Shown piece after piece: positions 25,185 through 34,170 of a DNA stretch of 64,000 nucleotides. Every line of letters begins with the position of its first letter. The stretch's first letter is position 1. The notes below the pieces were generated by a model. It did no database searches. It had not been told where the DNA came from and saw only the letters and a program-made list of their open reading frames with translations. Source of the DNA: Sphaerobacter thermophilus DSM 20745 (GTDB taxonomy: Bacteria > Chloroflexota > Chloroflexia > Thermomicrobiales > Thermomicrobiaceae); contig NC_013523.1 in NCBI RefSeq assembly GCF_000024985.1, forward strand, positions 744,001 through 808,000. Direction: 5' to 3'. Position numbers and translations under genes: made by a program.

Positions 25185-25961
25185 ATGCTTCTCGTCCTCG
25201 ATGTCTCCAACCGGCAGACCGCGGTCGCCCTCTTCGACGCGGACCGGTCCGGCCCCTGGTGGATCAGCACCGACCCCAACCGAACAGCCGATGAGGTCGG
25301 CCTCCTGCTGGAGACGTTGCTGCGGCACCGTGGCGTCGATCCTACCCGGCTGCGCGGTGCGGTCCTGGGCTCGGTCGTGCCCGCGCTGACGCGGACGGTC
25401 AGCCAGGCGTGCGCCCGCTACCTGGGACTGGAGCCGCTCGTGGTCGGGCCGGGGGTGCGGACGGGCGTGCGGGTGCGCACCGACAACCCGCGCGAGGTCG
25501 GTCCCGACCGGATCGCCAACGCGCTGGCAGCCTTCCGCCGCTACGGTGGGCCGGCGGTGGTGGTCGATTTCAGCTCGACGACAACGTTCGACGCCGTCTC
25601 CGCCCAAGGGGACTACCTCGGGTCGGCCATCGCCCCGGGGCTGGACATGGCATCAGGCGCGCTGGCACAGCGGGCGGCGCAGTTGCGTGAGGTGGAGTTG
25701 CTCCGGCCGGAGCGGGTTATCGGCCGGAACACCGTGGCTGCCATCCAGTCGGGGCTGGTCTTCGGGTTCGCCGCGCTGGTCGACGGAATCGCCGAGCGGA
25801 TGAAGTCGGAGCTGGGCGGCGGGCGCGTGATCGCCACCGGGCCGGACGTGGGGCCGGTCCAGGCGGAAGCGCGGAGCATCGACGTGGTCGACCCGATGCT
25901 CACGCTCGACGGGCTGCACCTGATCTGGGAGTTGAACGCGGGGGAAGGATCGTCGCGGTGA
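25185..25961 (+). CDS. coaX: Type III pantothenate kinase (CoaX)
   Basis: 258 aa starting at ATG behind GGGAGGCAGG. CoaX phosphorylates pantothenate, the first step of CoA synthesis. The family GxDR motif with the catalytic Asp is present (VGPDRIANA near residue 105), as is the two-domain ASKHA layout. The phosphate-binding motifs deviate: the N-terminus reads DVSNRQT rather than the usual DxGNT, the second motif reads DFSSTTTFD rather than DxGTATTFD, and the third reads ATGPDVG rather than TGGLA. The pantothenate-synthesis genes follow directly, so activity is likely but altered kinetics are possible. The next gene overlaps by four bases. Confidence 0.88.
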   Translation: MLLVLDVSNRQTAVALFDADRSGPWWISTDPNRTADEVGLLLETLLRHRGVDPTRLRGAVLGSVVPALTRTVSQACARYLGLEPLVVGPGVRTGVRVRTDNPREVGPDRIANALAAFRRYGGPAVVVDFSSTTTFDAVSAQGDYLGSAIAPGLDMASGALAQRAAQLREVELLRPERVIGRNTVAAIQSGLVFGFAALVDGIAERMKSELGGGRVIATGPDVGPVQAEARSIDVVDPMLTLDGLHLIWELNAGEGSSR

Positions 25962-26836
25962 AGGTCGGGTTTGTCGGCGCCGGGGCGGCCGGAGGCGCAC
26001 TGGCCAGGGCGCTGGCCGCGGCGGGCGTGCCGGTGGTGGCCGTGACCGGGAAAGGCCCGGAGCGGGCGCACACACTCGCAGCCGCGATCCCCGAGTGCGC
26101 CGCCGTGCCGACCGCGCAAGATGTCGCGGATCGCGCCGACCTCGTTGTGCTGGCGGTGCCCGATCGGGCCATCGCGGAGGTGTGCGCCTCGGTGCGGTGG
26201 CGTGCGGACGCGGCGGTCGTCCACTGCAGCGGCGCGCACTCGCTCGACGTGCTGGAGCCGGCCCGGGCAGCGGGAGCGCTGGTCGGCGGCTGCCACCCCT
26301 TGCAGACCCTCACCGGCGCCCCGGAGGACGCTGCCCGATTGGCTGGCAGCGTCTTCGGGATCGAGGCGGAAGAGCCGCTCCGCGGGATGCTGGCGGACCT
26401 GGTGGAGCGCATCGGCGGGCGGCCGGTGTTCCTGTCGGCGCGGGATAAGGCGCTCTACCACGCATCGGCGGTGCTGATCTCGAACTACACCGTGACGCTG
26501 GCGGCAACGGCCGCCGGGCTGTGGGAGGCATTCGGGGTGGACCGCCGGGACGGACTCCGGGCGCTGTTGCCTCTGCTGCAGGGCACGGTTGCGAACCTGG
26601 AGCAGCATGGAGTCCCGAACGCATTGACCGGGCCCATTGCCCGGGGCGACGCCGGGACGCTCGAGCGGCACCTGAACGTGTTGGCGGACTATCGGCCGGA
26701 CCTGTTGCCGCTCTATCGGGAACTGGGGCGGCATACCGTGCCGCTGGCACGGGAGCGCGACCCCGGCGGCGCGGCGGATAGGATGGCGGACGCCCTCCTC
26801 GCTCTCCTCGATGGGTGCGGCGAGGGTGGGGAATGA
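25958..26836 (+). CDS. Rossmann-fold plus DUF2520 dehydrogenase, candidate ketopantoate reductase
   Basis: 292 aa, GTG start overlapping the coaX stop by four bases. The N-terminal Rossmann domain has GFVGAGAAGGALARAL, then VLAVPDRAI near residue 65. The DUF2520 half carries VHCSGAHSLD near 88, CHPLQT near 111, DKALYHASAVLISNY near 165 and LTGPIARGD near 225. DUF2520 proteins resemble ketopantoate reductase and related dehydrogenases. Here the gene sits between coaX and panB with no panE visible, which suggests it supplies the NADPH-dependent ketopantoate reduction step. That role is inferred from context. Confidence 0.85.
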   Translation: MKVGFVGAGAAGGALARALAAAGVPVVAVTGKGPERAHTLAAAIPECAAVPTAQDVADRADLVVLAVPDRAIAEVCASVRWRADAAVVHCSGAHSLDVLEPARAAGALVGGCHPLQTLTGAPEDAARLAGSVFGIEAEEPLRGMLADLVERIGGRPVFLSARDKALYHASAVLISNYTVTLAATAAGLWEAFGVDRRDGLRALLPLLQGTVANLEQHGVPNALTGPIARGDAGTLERHLNVLADYRPDLLPLYRELGRHTVPLARERDPGGAADRMADALLALLDGCGEGGE

Positions 26837-26848
26837 GAGGACCGGAAC

Positions 26849-27718
26849 ATGAAGGACGCGCGGGTCACCATCGCGGACCTGAAGGCCATGAAGGCGCGCG
26901 GCGAGCGCTTCGCCATGCTCACCGCCTACGACTACGCCACGGCGCGCCTGCTCGATGAGGCGGGCATCCCCGCCCTGCTGGTGGGTGACTCCTTCGGCAT
27001 GGTCGTGCTCGGGTACGACACGACGTTGCCGGTGACCCTCGACGACATGCTGCACCATGTCAAGGCGGTGGTGCGTGGCACCAAGCGCGCTCTCGTCGTG
27101 GCCGACATGCCCTTCCTCACCTACCAGGTAAGCGTCGAAGAGGCGCTGCGCAACGCCGGGAAGCTGATTCAGGAGGGCGGCGCGCAAGCGGTCAAAGTCG
27201 AGGGTGGTGCCGACGTTGTGCCGACCGTGAGGCGGCTGACCTCGGCCGGTATCCCGGTGATGGGCCACCTGGGGCTCACGCCGCAGTCGGTCCACCAGTT
27301 CGGCGGGTTCAAGGTGCAGGCGCGGACGCTTGAGGCGATCGAGCAGTTGATCGCCGACGCGAAGACGTTGGCGGAGGCCGGGGCGTTCGCGGTGGTGCTG
27401 GAGTGCATCCCGGCTCCGGTCGCCAAGGTGGTGACGAAGTCCCTCTCGATCCCGACTATCGGCATCGGTGCCGGACCGGACTGCGACGCCCAGGTGCAGG
27501 TGATCCATGACCTGCTCCACCTCATTCCGGGCCCGCTGCCGAAGCATGCCAAGGCGTACGCCAACGTCGGAGAGATGATCCAGCAGGCGGTCGCCCAGTA
27601 CGCGGCGGACGTCGCCTCGGGCACATTCCCGACGGAACAGGAGAGTTTCCGGCTGCCGAAGGGGGTGACGCCCGACGATGTTGCGGCGCTGGGCGCCGCG
27701 GCGGGTGGCGAGGACTAG
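26849..27718 (+). CDS. panB: 3-methyl-2-oxobutanoate hydroxymethyltransferase (PanB)
   Basis: 289 aa. PanB makes ketopantoate from alpha-ketoisovalerate and methylene-tetrahydrofolate. Characteristic stretches are AMLTAYDYATARLLDEAG near residue 22, LLVGDSFGMVVLGYDTTLPV near 40, GGAQAVKVEGG near 110, MGHLGLTPQS near 137, and VVLECIPAPVA with IPTIGIGAGPDCDAQ near 185-210. The metal-binding Asp in VGDS and the catalytic Glu in LECIP are present. It is 12 bases after the DUF2520 gene and 16 before panC, so one operon is likely. Confidence 0.96.
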   Translation: MKDARVTIADLKAMKARGERFAMLTAYDYATARLLDEAGIPALLVGDSFGMVVLGYDTTLPVTLDDMLHHVKAVVRGTKRALVVADMPFLTYQVSVEEALRNAGKLIQEGGAQAVKVEGGADVVPTVRRLTSAGIPVMGHLGLTPQSVHQFGGFKVQARTLEAIEQLIADAKTLAEAGAFAVVLECIPAPVAKVVTKSLSIPTIGIGAGPDCDAQVQVIHDLLHLIPGPLPKHAKAYANVGEMIQQAVAQYAADVASGTFPTEQESFRLPKGVTPDDVAALGAAAGGED

Positions 27719-27734
27719 CGAGGGGAACCAGGCC

Positions 27735-28577
<843 letters not shown>

Positions 28578-28583
28578 GAGGGG

Positions 28584-28651
28584 GCGTCAGGCGTCATGCG
28601 TCATACGTCCCCCTCACCCCCCGGCCCCCTCTCCCCTGGTGGGAGAGGGGG
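28584..28651. repeat. Short tandem GCGTCAT units and GC palindrome (dispersed-repeat candidate)
   Basis: Three 7-bp units (GCGTCAG, GCGTCAT, GCGTCAT) at 28584-28604 precede C-rich sequence and an 11-bp hairpin, CCCCCTCTCCC/GGGAGAGGGGG, at 28625-28651. The 13-mer GGCCCCCTCTCCC recurs at 45171-45183. It may also terminate panC transcription. Confidence 0.6.
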
Positions 28652-28678
28652 AGAGTTCTCCAAGTGGGTGGTGTTGGA

Positions 28679-28951
28679 TCAGGCGACGAGCATGAGGGCG
28701 CGGCGGCGGAGCTGGTAGAGGTTGATAGCCCAGCCGACGCCGAAGGCGCGGGGCGTGATGATGCGCTCGTCGTCCGGGTTCCACCAGGCGGCCTTGATGC
28801 GCTCCAGCGTGGGGATCCGGAAGTCATAGGGCACGAAGGCGACGTTCCCGTGCCACGTGCGCTCGCTCGCCGGGCGTCGGAGCTGCTGCGCGATAGCCGC
28901 GACAACCAAGCCGAACATGATCCAGGAGATCAGCTTGCGGACTCGCTCCAT
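28679..28951 (-). CDS. DUF5808-like small membrane protein
   Basis: 90 aa from the ATG at 28951 (AGGGAGGG upstream). It has one hydrophobic N-terminal segment (LISWIMFGLVVAAIA) followed by the conserved-looking core FVPYDFRIPTLERI, WWNPDDERI and FGVGWAINL. This matches the pattern of DUF5808, a small family without a known role, and similar segments occur in larger membrane proteins. A 5' extension to 29029 would overlap the amidohydrolase 3' end and has no ribosome binding site. Confidence 0.72.
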   Translation of the reverse strand: MERVRKLISWIMFGLVVAAIAQQLRRPASERTWHGNVAFVPYDFRIPTLERIKAAWWNPDDERIITPRAFGVGWAINLYQLRRRALMLVA

Positions 28952-29025
28952 TGTGTCCCTCCCTACCTGTATGGTGCCGTCGATCGCTTCGTCAACCAGC
29001 ATGGTAACGCGCGTGCCGAACCGCG

Positions 29026-30675
29026 TCACCCGGTGCGTTCCCAGACCCAGCGACCACCGACCATGGTGCGCAGCACCTGCGTGTCGCGCAGCTCCTCGTC
29101 GGAGACGGTCAGCGGGTCGCGGTCGACGACGATCAGATCCGCGAGCTTCCCAGGCTCGATCGAACCGCGGGTGGCTGCGTCGCTGGTGGCGGCCGCTGCC
29201 CAGATTGTATAGCTGCGCAGCGCGTCGGCACGGCTGATCCGCTCGGCCGGGGCCAGGTCGCGCCCGACCACGGTACGGCGGGCGACGGCGGCGTACATCC
29301 CGACGAAGGGGTTGAAGTCGGCAATCGGCGAGTCGGATGTCCCGGCCAAGGGCACGCCTGCCCGCAGGTAGCTGGCCATCGGCATGGCCCGCGCGGCGCG
29401 ATCCGACCCGACGCTGGCAACGAAGCTCTCGCCCAGGTGGACGAGGAACGGATTACTCACGAGGGCCGGGATGCGGTGCCGGGCCATGAGCGCGATGGCG
29501 TCGGCGCTCGGGAAGTAGGCGTGGTGCACCCGGTGGTGGATCCGCTCGTTGGGCGCGGCCTCGAGTGCTGAGGAATAGGCTCGCACGGCGAGGTCCTGCG
29601 CCGCAATGCCACAGGTGTGGGTGTCGATCGAGTAGCCGAGGTCGTGTACCCAGCGGACCAGGTGGGGGTACTCCTCGGGGTCGACGACCCACTGGCCGAC
29701 ATTGTCCGGCTCGTCCATGTAGGGGACGTCCATGCGGGCAGTGCGGTCGCCGATGCCGCCGTCGAGCATGAACTTGACGCCGTCGATCCGCAGGAGATCG
29801 TCGGCCTCGTCGGGCCGGGACCGGACGTCGGCGATCCAGCTCTTCAGATCCGCCTCACGCTCCGCCGGGACGTAGCCCCAGGCGCCGAGGAGCATCAGCG
29901 TGCGGACGGTCAGCTCGCCCTGTTCGCGCAGTGTCCGGAACGCGGCGATCCCGTCGTCGTCGAGACCCGGTTCGGCGACACCGACCAGCCCGACCGCGTT
30001 GTAGGCGCGGCAGGCTGCGGCGACAGCCGCCACCAGCTCGTCGGCGGTGGGTGCTGGGATGGCGTTGAGGATGAGGTCCTTGGCACGGTCGCGGAAGAGC
30101 CCGGTGGGCTCGCCGGTGGACGGGTCCCGCTCGAAACTGCCGCTGTAGCGCTGGTCGCTAGGCGGGTCGGGGGTCTCACGGGTGATGCCCGCTGCGGCGA
30201 GAGCGGCGCTGTTGGCGACGAGCTTGTTCCACACTCGGTGGAGGACGACGGGGTGGTCCGGCGCCGCGCGGTCGAGTTCCCATCGGGTCGGGTGGCGCCC
30301 CTCGGCGAGCAGGCTTTCGTCCCATCCCCGTCCAATGATCCAGGTTCCAGGGCGGATCGTGCGTGCCCGGTCAGCGACGCGATCCAGGATCTCGGGGATG
30401 GAGCGGCAGTCGTAGAGCGTGACCTGCTGTAAGACCTGTCCGGTCGACAGCAGGTGGTTGTGTGCGTCGATCAGCCCCGGCAACACGCCTGCACCGCCCA
30501 GGTCTTCTATGGTGGTGTCGGGACCCGCCAGCGCGCGGATCTCGCTGGACGGCCCGGTCGCCAGGATGCGATCGCCACGGATCGCCACAGCCTCGACGAC
30601 CTGGAACTGCGGATCGACGCAGAGAATGTGGCCGTTGACGAGGATACGATCCGGGGCGCTCGGTGACGTGCCCAT
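29026..30675 (-). CDS. Amidohydrolase family protein, YtcJ-like
   Basis: 549 aa; ATG behind AAGGGAGCGGGC. It shows the amidohydrolase-3 layout: an N-terminal beta sandwich with ILVNGHILCVD, the metal motif LPGLIDAHNHLL near residue 67, a TIM barrel with IDTHTCGIAAQDLAV near 335, and the final Asp in AGTSDSPI near 447. The C-terminus GSIEPGKLADLIVVDRDP is diagnostic. YtcJ-type proteins hydrolyse N-acyl or amide bonds with zinc. Substrate is unknown. It is followed downstream by the DUF5808-like gene on the same strand. Confidence 0.9.
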   Translation of the reverse strand: MGTSPSAPDRILVNGHILCVDPQFQVVEAVAIRGDRILATGPSSEIRALAGPDTTIEDLGGAGVLPGLIDAHNHLLSTGQVLQQVTLYDCRSIPEILDRVADRARTIRPGTWIIGRGWDESLLAEGRHPTRWELDRAAPDHPVVLHRVWNKLVANSAALAAAGITRETPDPPSDQRYSGSFERDPSTGEPTGLFRDRAKDLILNAIPAPTADELVAAVAAACRAYNAVGLVGVAEPGLDDDGIAAFRTLREQGELTVRTLMLLGAWGYVPAEREADLKSWIADVRSRPDEADDLLRIDGVKFMLDGGIGDRTARMDVPYMDEPDNVGQWVVDPEEYPHLVRWVHDLGYSIDTHTCGIAAQDLAVRAYSSALEAAPNERIHHRVHHAYFPSADAIALMARHRIPALVSNPFLVHLGESFVASVGSDRAARAMPMASYLRAGVPLAGTSDSPIADFNPFVGMYAAVARRTVVGRDLAPAERISRADALRSYTIWAAAATSDAATRGSIEPGKLADLIVVDRDPLTVSDEELRDTQVLRTMVGGRWVWERTG

Positions 30676-30740
30676 GCCCGCTCCCTTTCCTGCACTGGTT
30701 GGCTTTGCGGGGACATGGTAGCCGATGGCGGACGTGGCCG

Positions 30741-31412
30741 CTACCAGTTGTGCTCGTCCTCCTCCGGCCGGGGAGCGCCGGGCACGAGCGGGACAAAGCG
30801 GACGGGGCCGAGGCTATGGCGATGGAAGCGCCCCTCGCGGCGCTCGATGACGAGCAGTTCCTGCTCGTCGGGCGGGCCAACCGGGATCACCAGGCGTGCG
30901 CCGTCGTCGGGGGATAGTTGCTCCAGCAGAGCTGCGGGGACCTCCCGCGCGGCCGCGGTGACCAGAATGCGGTCAAACGGCGCGGCTGGCGGCCAGCCCT
31001 CGGACCCGTCGGCCACAATGATCGCGACGTTCCGGTAGCCGAGCGCGTCGAGCCGCCGGCGTGCCTGGATCGCCAGCGACGTGTGGCGCTCAATGCTCAG
31101 GACCCACCGTGCCAGCTCGCATAGGATAGCGGTCTGGTAGCCGGAGCCGGTACCGATCTCGAGCACGCGCTCGGTGCCAGTCAGTCGCAGCGCCTGGGTC
31201 ATCAGACCCACCACCAGCGGCTGGGAGATCGTCTGACCGGCGCCGATCGGCAGCGCGTGGTCGGTCCAGGCGACGGGGCGGAGAGACGGGGCGACGAAAT
31301 ACTCCCGCGGGACGGTGGCGATCGCCAGAAGCACGTCTCGATCGCGTACCCCGGCCCGGTTGAGCGAGCGGAGGAGGTCCTTGATCTGCCTCGTGCGCGG
31401 TGAGTCGGACAT
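30741..31412 (-). CDS. pcm: Protein-L-isoaspartate O-methyltransferase (Pcm)
   Basis: 223 aa from the ATG at 31412 with AAGGA nine bases upstream. It uses S-adenosylmethionine to methylate isoaspartyl residues in aged proteins. Family segments are VPREYFVAPSLRPVAWTDHALPIG near residue 35 (quoted as VPREYF and ALPIGAGQTIS), motif I LEIGTGSGYQTAIL near 82, and GWPPAAPFDRILVTAAA near 135. Protein repair is plausible in a thermophile. It shares direction with the amidohydrolase 65 bases downstream. Confidence 0.92.
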   Translation of the reverse strand: MSDSPRTRQIKDLLRSLNRAGVRDRDVLLAIATVPREYFVAPSLRPVAWTDHALPIGAGQTISQPLVVGLMTQALRLTGTERVLEIGTGSGYQTAILCELARWVLSIERHTSLAIQARRRLDALGYRNVAIIVADGSEGWPPAAPFDRILVTAAAREVPAALLEQLSPDDGARLVIPVGPPDEQELLVIERREGRFHRHSLGPVRFVPLVPGAPRPEEDEHNW

Positions 31413-31720
31413 CGCCAGGTTTCCTTGGTTGCGCTGAGCGTCGCCGGTAGCGTGCCATGATGTCACGGAACCGGCAAGGGGCGGCTCTGCTGATCGGACT
31501 TACGCGCAATAATTGTCCAAGTGCGTGGGGTGTGCGCAGGGCGTCGGGGCGCGATTTTCCTTGACATCGCTGGAAGCCGCCATCTATGATTCGGGAGGAT
31601 CTGCGCTCAGGGAGAGAGGTCCCTCGCGACGCGGCGCACGACAGGCGAGCCGCGCTCGTGGCGCAGAACTTTTTGGAACCTTAACAACCGAACGGTCCAA
31701 CGAGACGAGGAGTGTACCGT
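31413..31720 (+). other. 308-bp region with the rny promoter and leader
   Basis: Holds the promoter at 31561-31590 and a leader of about 124 nt. In the leader, an imperfect stem (GCGCACGA at 31634 with TCGTGGCGC at 31656) is followed by TTTTT at 31670-31674. This could be a weak attenuator or an RNase-sensitive element. Confidence 0.4.
31561..31590 (+). promoter_or_regulatory. Promoter of rny
   Basis: Perfect TTGACA, 18-bp spacer, TATGAT. Confidence 0.7.
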
Positions 31721-33253
31721 ATGCTGACCGAAATCCTGGTCCTCCTCGCGGCGCTCGTCGTTGGCATCCTCGCCGCAGTCGCGACGCACCTCTACCTGCG
31801 CTCGACCGCGATGTCGAAGGTGCATCAGGCTGAGGCAGAGGTCCAGCGACGACTCGACGAGGCAGAGGCCCGGCGCCGGGAGATGATCCTCGAGGCCAAG
31901 GACGAAGCAATCCGTCTGAGGGATGAGCTGGAGCGGGAGTACAACCAACGCCGCAAGGAGTTGGAGCGTATCGAGCGCAGGCTCCAGCAGAAAGAAGAGC
32001 AACTCGACCGGCGACTGGAAGGGCTCGAGCGGCGTGAGCGCCGGGCACAGGCGCGAGAGCGCGAGCTCGAAGAGGCGCGAGAGAAGCTGCAGGACATCGA
32101 AGCGGAGCGCCGAGCCGAGCTGGAGCGCGTCGCGCAACTGACGACGGACGAAGCGCGCAGCTTGATCCTCGAGCAGACCGAGCGCGAGATGCGCGAGCAG
32201 ATGAACCGGATGGTTCGCGAGATGGAAGCCGAGGCCCGGGCGGAAGCCCAGCGGCGCGCGCAGAACATCCTCGCCACTGCAATCCAGCGCATCGCGTCCG
32301 ACTACGTAGCCGAAACCACCGTCTCCGTCGTCTCCCTTCCAAGCGACGACATGAAGGGTCGCATCATCGGGCGTGAGGGTCGCAACATCCGCGCGCTCGA
32401 ACAGGCCACCGGTGTCGATCTCATCGTCGACGACACGCCGGAGGCCGTCACGCTCTCATCCTTCGATCCAGTGCGGCGTGAGATCGCGCGCCGTGCCCTG
32501 ACCAAACTCATCCAGGACGGCCGCATCCACCCGGCGCGCATCGAAGAGGTCGTCAACAAGACGCGCCAAGAGGTGGAGCAGATCATCCGCGAAGAGGGGG
32601 AGCGGGTGGCCCTGGAGGCCAACGTGCAGGGCTTGCATCCCGATCTGATCAAGCTCCTGGGTCGCCTGAAGTACCGCACAAGCTACGGACAGAACGTTCT
32701 GCAGCACTCGCTTGAAGTATCCCTAATCGCTGGTGCGTTGGCCGCCGAGCTGGGTGCCGACGTCAACGTGTGCAAGACGGCGGCTTTGCTCCATGACATC
32801 GGTAAGGCAGTCGACCATGAGGTCGACGGACCCCACGCACTGATCGGCGCCGACATCGCCCGCCGTCTGGGGCGGTCGGCAAAGATCGTGCACGCGATCG
32901 CCGCTCACCACGGTGAGGAGGAGCCGCAGACCGTCGAGGCATTCATCGTCGCCACGGCGGACGCCATCAGCGGCGCGCGCCCCGGTGCGCGGCGTGAGAT
33001 GGTTGAGGCATACATCAAGCGACTGGAGGCGCTGGAGGGGGTGGCCAACTCCTTCCAGGGGGTCGAGAAGGCCTATGCCATCCAGGCCGGGCGCGAGGTC
33101 CGTATCCTGGTCCAGCCGGACAAGGTCGACGACCTCGGTGCGATGCGCCTGGCACGCGACATCGTCAAGAAGATCCAGGAGAGCCTGGAGTACCCCGGTC
33201 AGATCAAGGTCACGGTCATTCGGGAGACGCGCGCCGTCGAGTACGCGCGTTGA
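31721..33253 (+). CDS. rny: Ribonuclease Y
   Basis: 510 aa from the ATG at 31721, which has AGGAG eight bases upstream. This is the membrane-anchored endoribonuclease that initiates mRNA decay. Order of parts: an N-terminal membrane helix ([19 protein letters not shown]), a long charged coiled coil (about 30-190), a KH domain ([19 protein letters not shown] near 215), and an HD domain with [11 protein letters not shown] near residue 350 and the second His in [10 protein letters not shown] near 390. The SpoVS-like gene follows after a terminator, as in several Gram-positive genomes where rny and spoVS are close neighbours. Confidence 0.96.
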   Translation: MLTEILVLLAALVVGILAAVATHLYLRSTAMSKVHQAEAEVQRRLDEAEARRREMILEAKDEAIRLRDELEREYNQRRKELERIERRLQQKEEQLDRRLEGLERRERRAQARERELEEAREKLQDIEAERRAELERVAQLTTDEARSLILEQTEREMREQMNRMVREMEAEARAEAQRRAQNILATAIQRIASDYVAETTVSVVSLPSDDMKGRIIGREGRNIRALEQATGVDLIVDDTPEAVTLSSFDPVRREIARRALTKLIQDGRIHPARIEEVVNKTRQEVEQIIREEGERVALEANVQGLHPDLIKLLGRLKYRTSYGQNVLQHSLEVSLIAGALAAELGADVNVCKTAALLHDIGKAVDHEVDGPHALIGADIARRLGRSAKIVHAIAAHHGEEEPQTVEAFIVATADAISGARPGARREMVEAYIKRLEALEGVANSFQGVEKAYAIQAGREVRILVQPDKVDDLGAMRLARDIVKKIQESLEYPGQIKVTVIRETRAVEYAR

Positions 33254-33280
33254 CCGGGGCATTGTGATCCCGTAGCAAAC

Positions 33281-33326
33281 AAACGCCGGGATCGGGCATG
33301 TCTTGTGTCCGATCCCGGCGTTTTCC
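33281..33326 (+). terminator. Intrinsic terminator after rny
   Basis: A 15-bp perfect stem (arms 33281-33295 and 33309-33323, core GCCGGGATCGG) with a 13-nt loop, ending in TTTTCC. Confidence 0.85.
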
Positions 33327-33681
33327 GTTCTAAGAACGGATGCCGGCTGCCGCACCAGGAGATTTCCCGGCTTGGGCCGGTTGACGGGCTCTCAAAGGCT
33401 GTGGTAAGCCTTTTCCGGGAAACGTCTGGGGTGGGCCCATGTGTGCCTGCGTCAGGCCGGGAGAAGGCGGCACGACCCGCCGGGCGACGGCGACGCAGCC
33501 GGCCCAGCGATCGCATGCGGGGACCCGCGCTCTTCGACCGCGGTGGCCGTCTTCCCAGCCGGGTGATGTTCAACGGACAATCGTGGGAGGGTTGCGAGCG
33601 ACAGAAGCAGCACGACGTCACCTCGTTAGAGCTACGGTACACTGGGCAGGGCGACTCCTGTCGCTCTGATGGAGGAGCAGG
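33327..33681. other. 355-bp gap before the SpoVS-like gene
   Basis: Apart from a small hairpin AAAGGCT/AGCCTTT with trailing T at 33394-33414, no gene or recognised RNA is seen. A TACACT at about 33638 might be a -10 element, without a convincing -35. Confidence 0.4.
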
Positions 33682-34101
33682 ATGGATCGGTTCTTCAGCA
33701 AACTCGATCTGCGCGATATCAAGATCGATCCCGAGGCGAGCTTTCCGCCGGACGAGGATGCGTACGAGTCCACGGAGTCGGTGAGCACCTGGGACGGGGA
33801 AACGGGTGACTCGACCGCGGTGGCGACGGAGACTCGGCGCAGCGACGTTCTGAAGGTGTCGGCCCGGTCTCGGCCGAGCGCGGTTGCCGGAGCGATCGCC
33901 GGCGTCGTGCGGGAGTCGGGGCGTGCCGAGGTCCAGGCCATCGGGGCCGGCGCGACCAACCAGGCCGTGAAGGCGGTTGCCATCGCGCGGGACTACCTGG
34001 CTGAGACCGGCATTGAGGCCGTCTGCCTGCCGGCGTTTATCGATGTGACCATCGACGAGGAGAACCGGACCGCCATCCGGCTCATCGTTGAGCCGCGCTA
34101 G
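33682..34101 (+). CDS. spoVS: Stage V sporulation protein S-like protein with N-terminal extension
   Basis: 139 aa; ATG directly behind GGAGGAGCAGG. Residues about 54-139 match SpoVS/Alba-like proteins: SDVLKVSARSRPSAVAGAIAG, then AIGAGATNQAVKAVAIARDYL (quoted in part) and the C-terminal PAFIDVTIDEENRTAIRLIVE. SpoVS is usually about 86 aa. This version carries an extra acidic 53-residue N-terminus without recognised domain. SpoVS acts in sporulation in Bacillus, but homologues are common in non-sporulating thermophiles, so the name does not imply spores. The position after rny parallels Bacillus. Confidence 0.88.
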   Translation: MDRFFSKLDLRDIKIDPEASFPPDEDAYESTESVSTWDGETGDSTAVATETRRSDVLKVSARSRPSAVAGAIAGVVRESGRAEVQAIGAGATNQAVKAVAIARDYLAETGIEAVCLPAFIDVTIDEENRTAIRLIVEPR

Positions 34102-34170
34102 GGCCGAGCGCCCGCGTGGCGTCTCGTCCGCCGTGCTGCCCATCGCCTGAGCGCAACCGGATCGGACTTG

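Noticed and set aside
33327-33681. Riboswitch before the SpoVS-like gene
   Set aside because: The gap was compared by eye with cobalamin, c-di-GMP, c-di-AMP and glycine consensus elements; none of the invariant segments is present.
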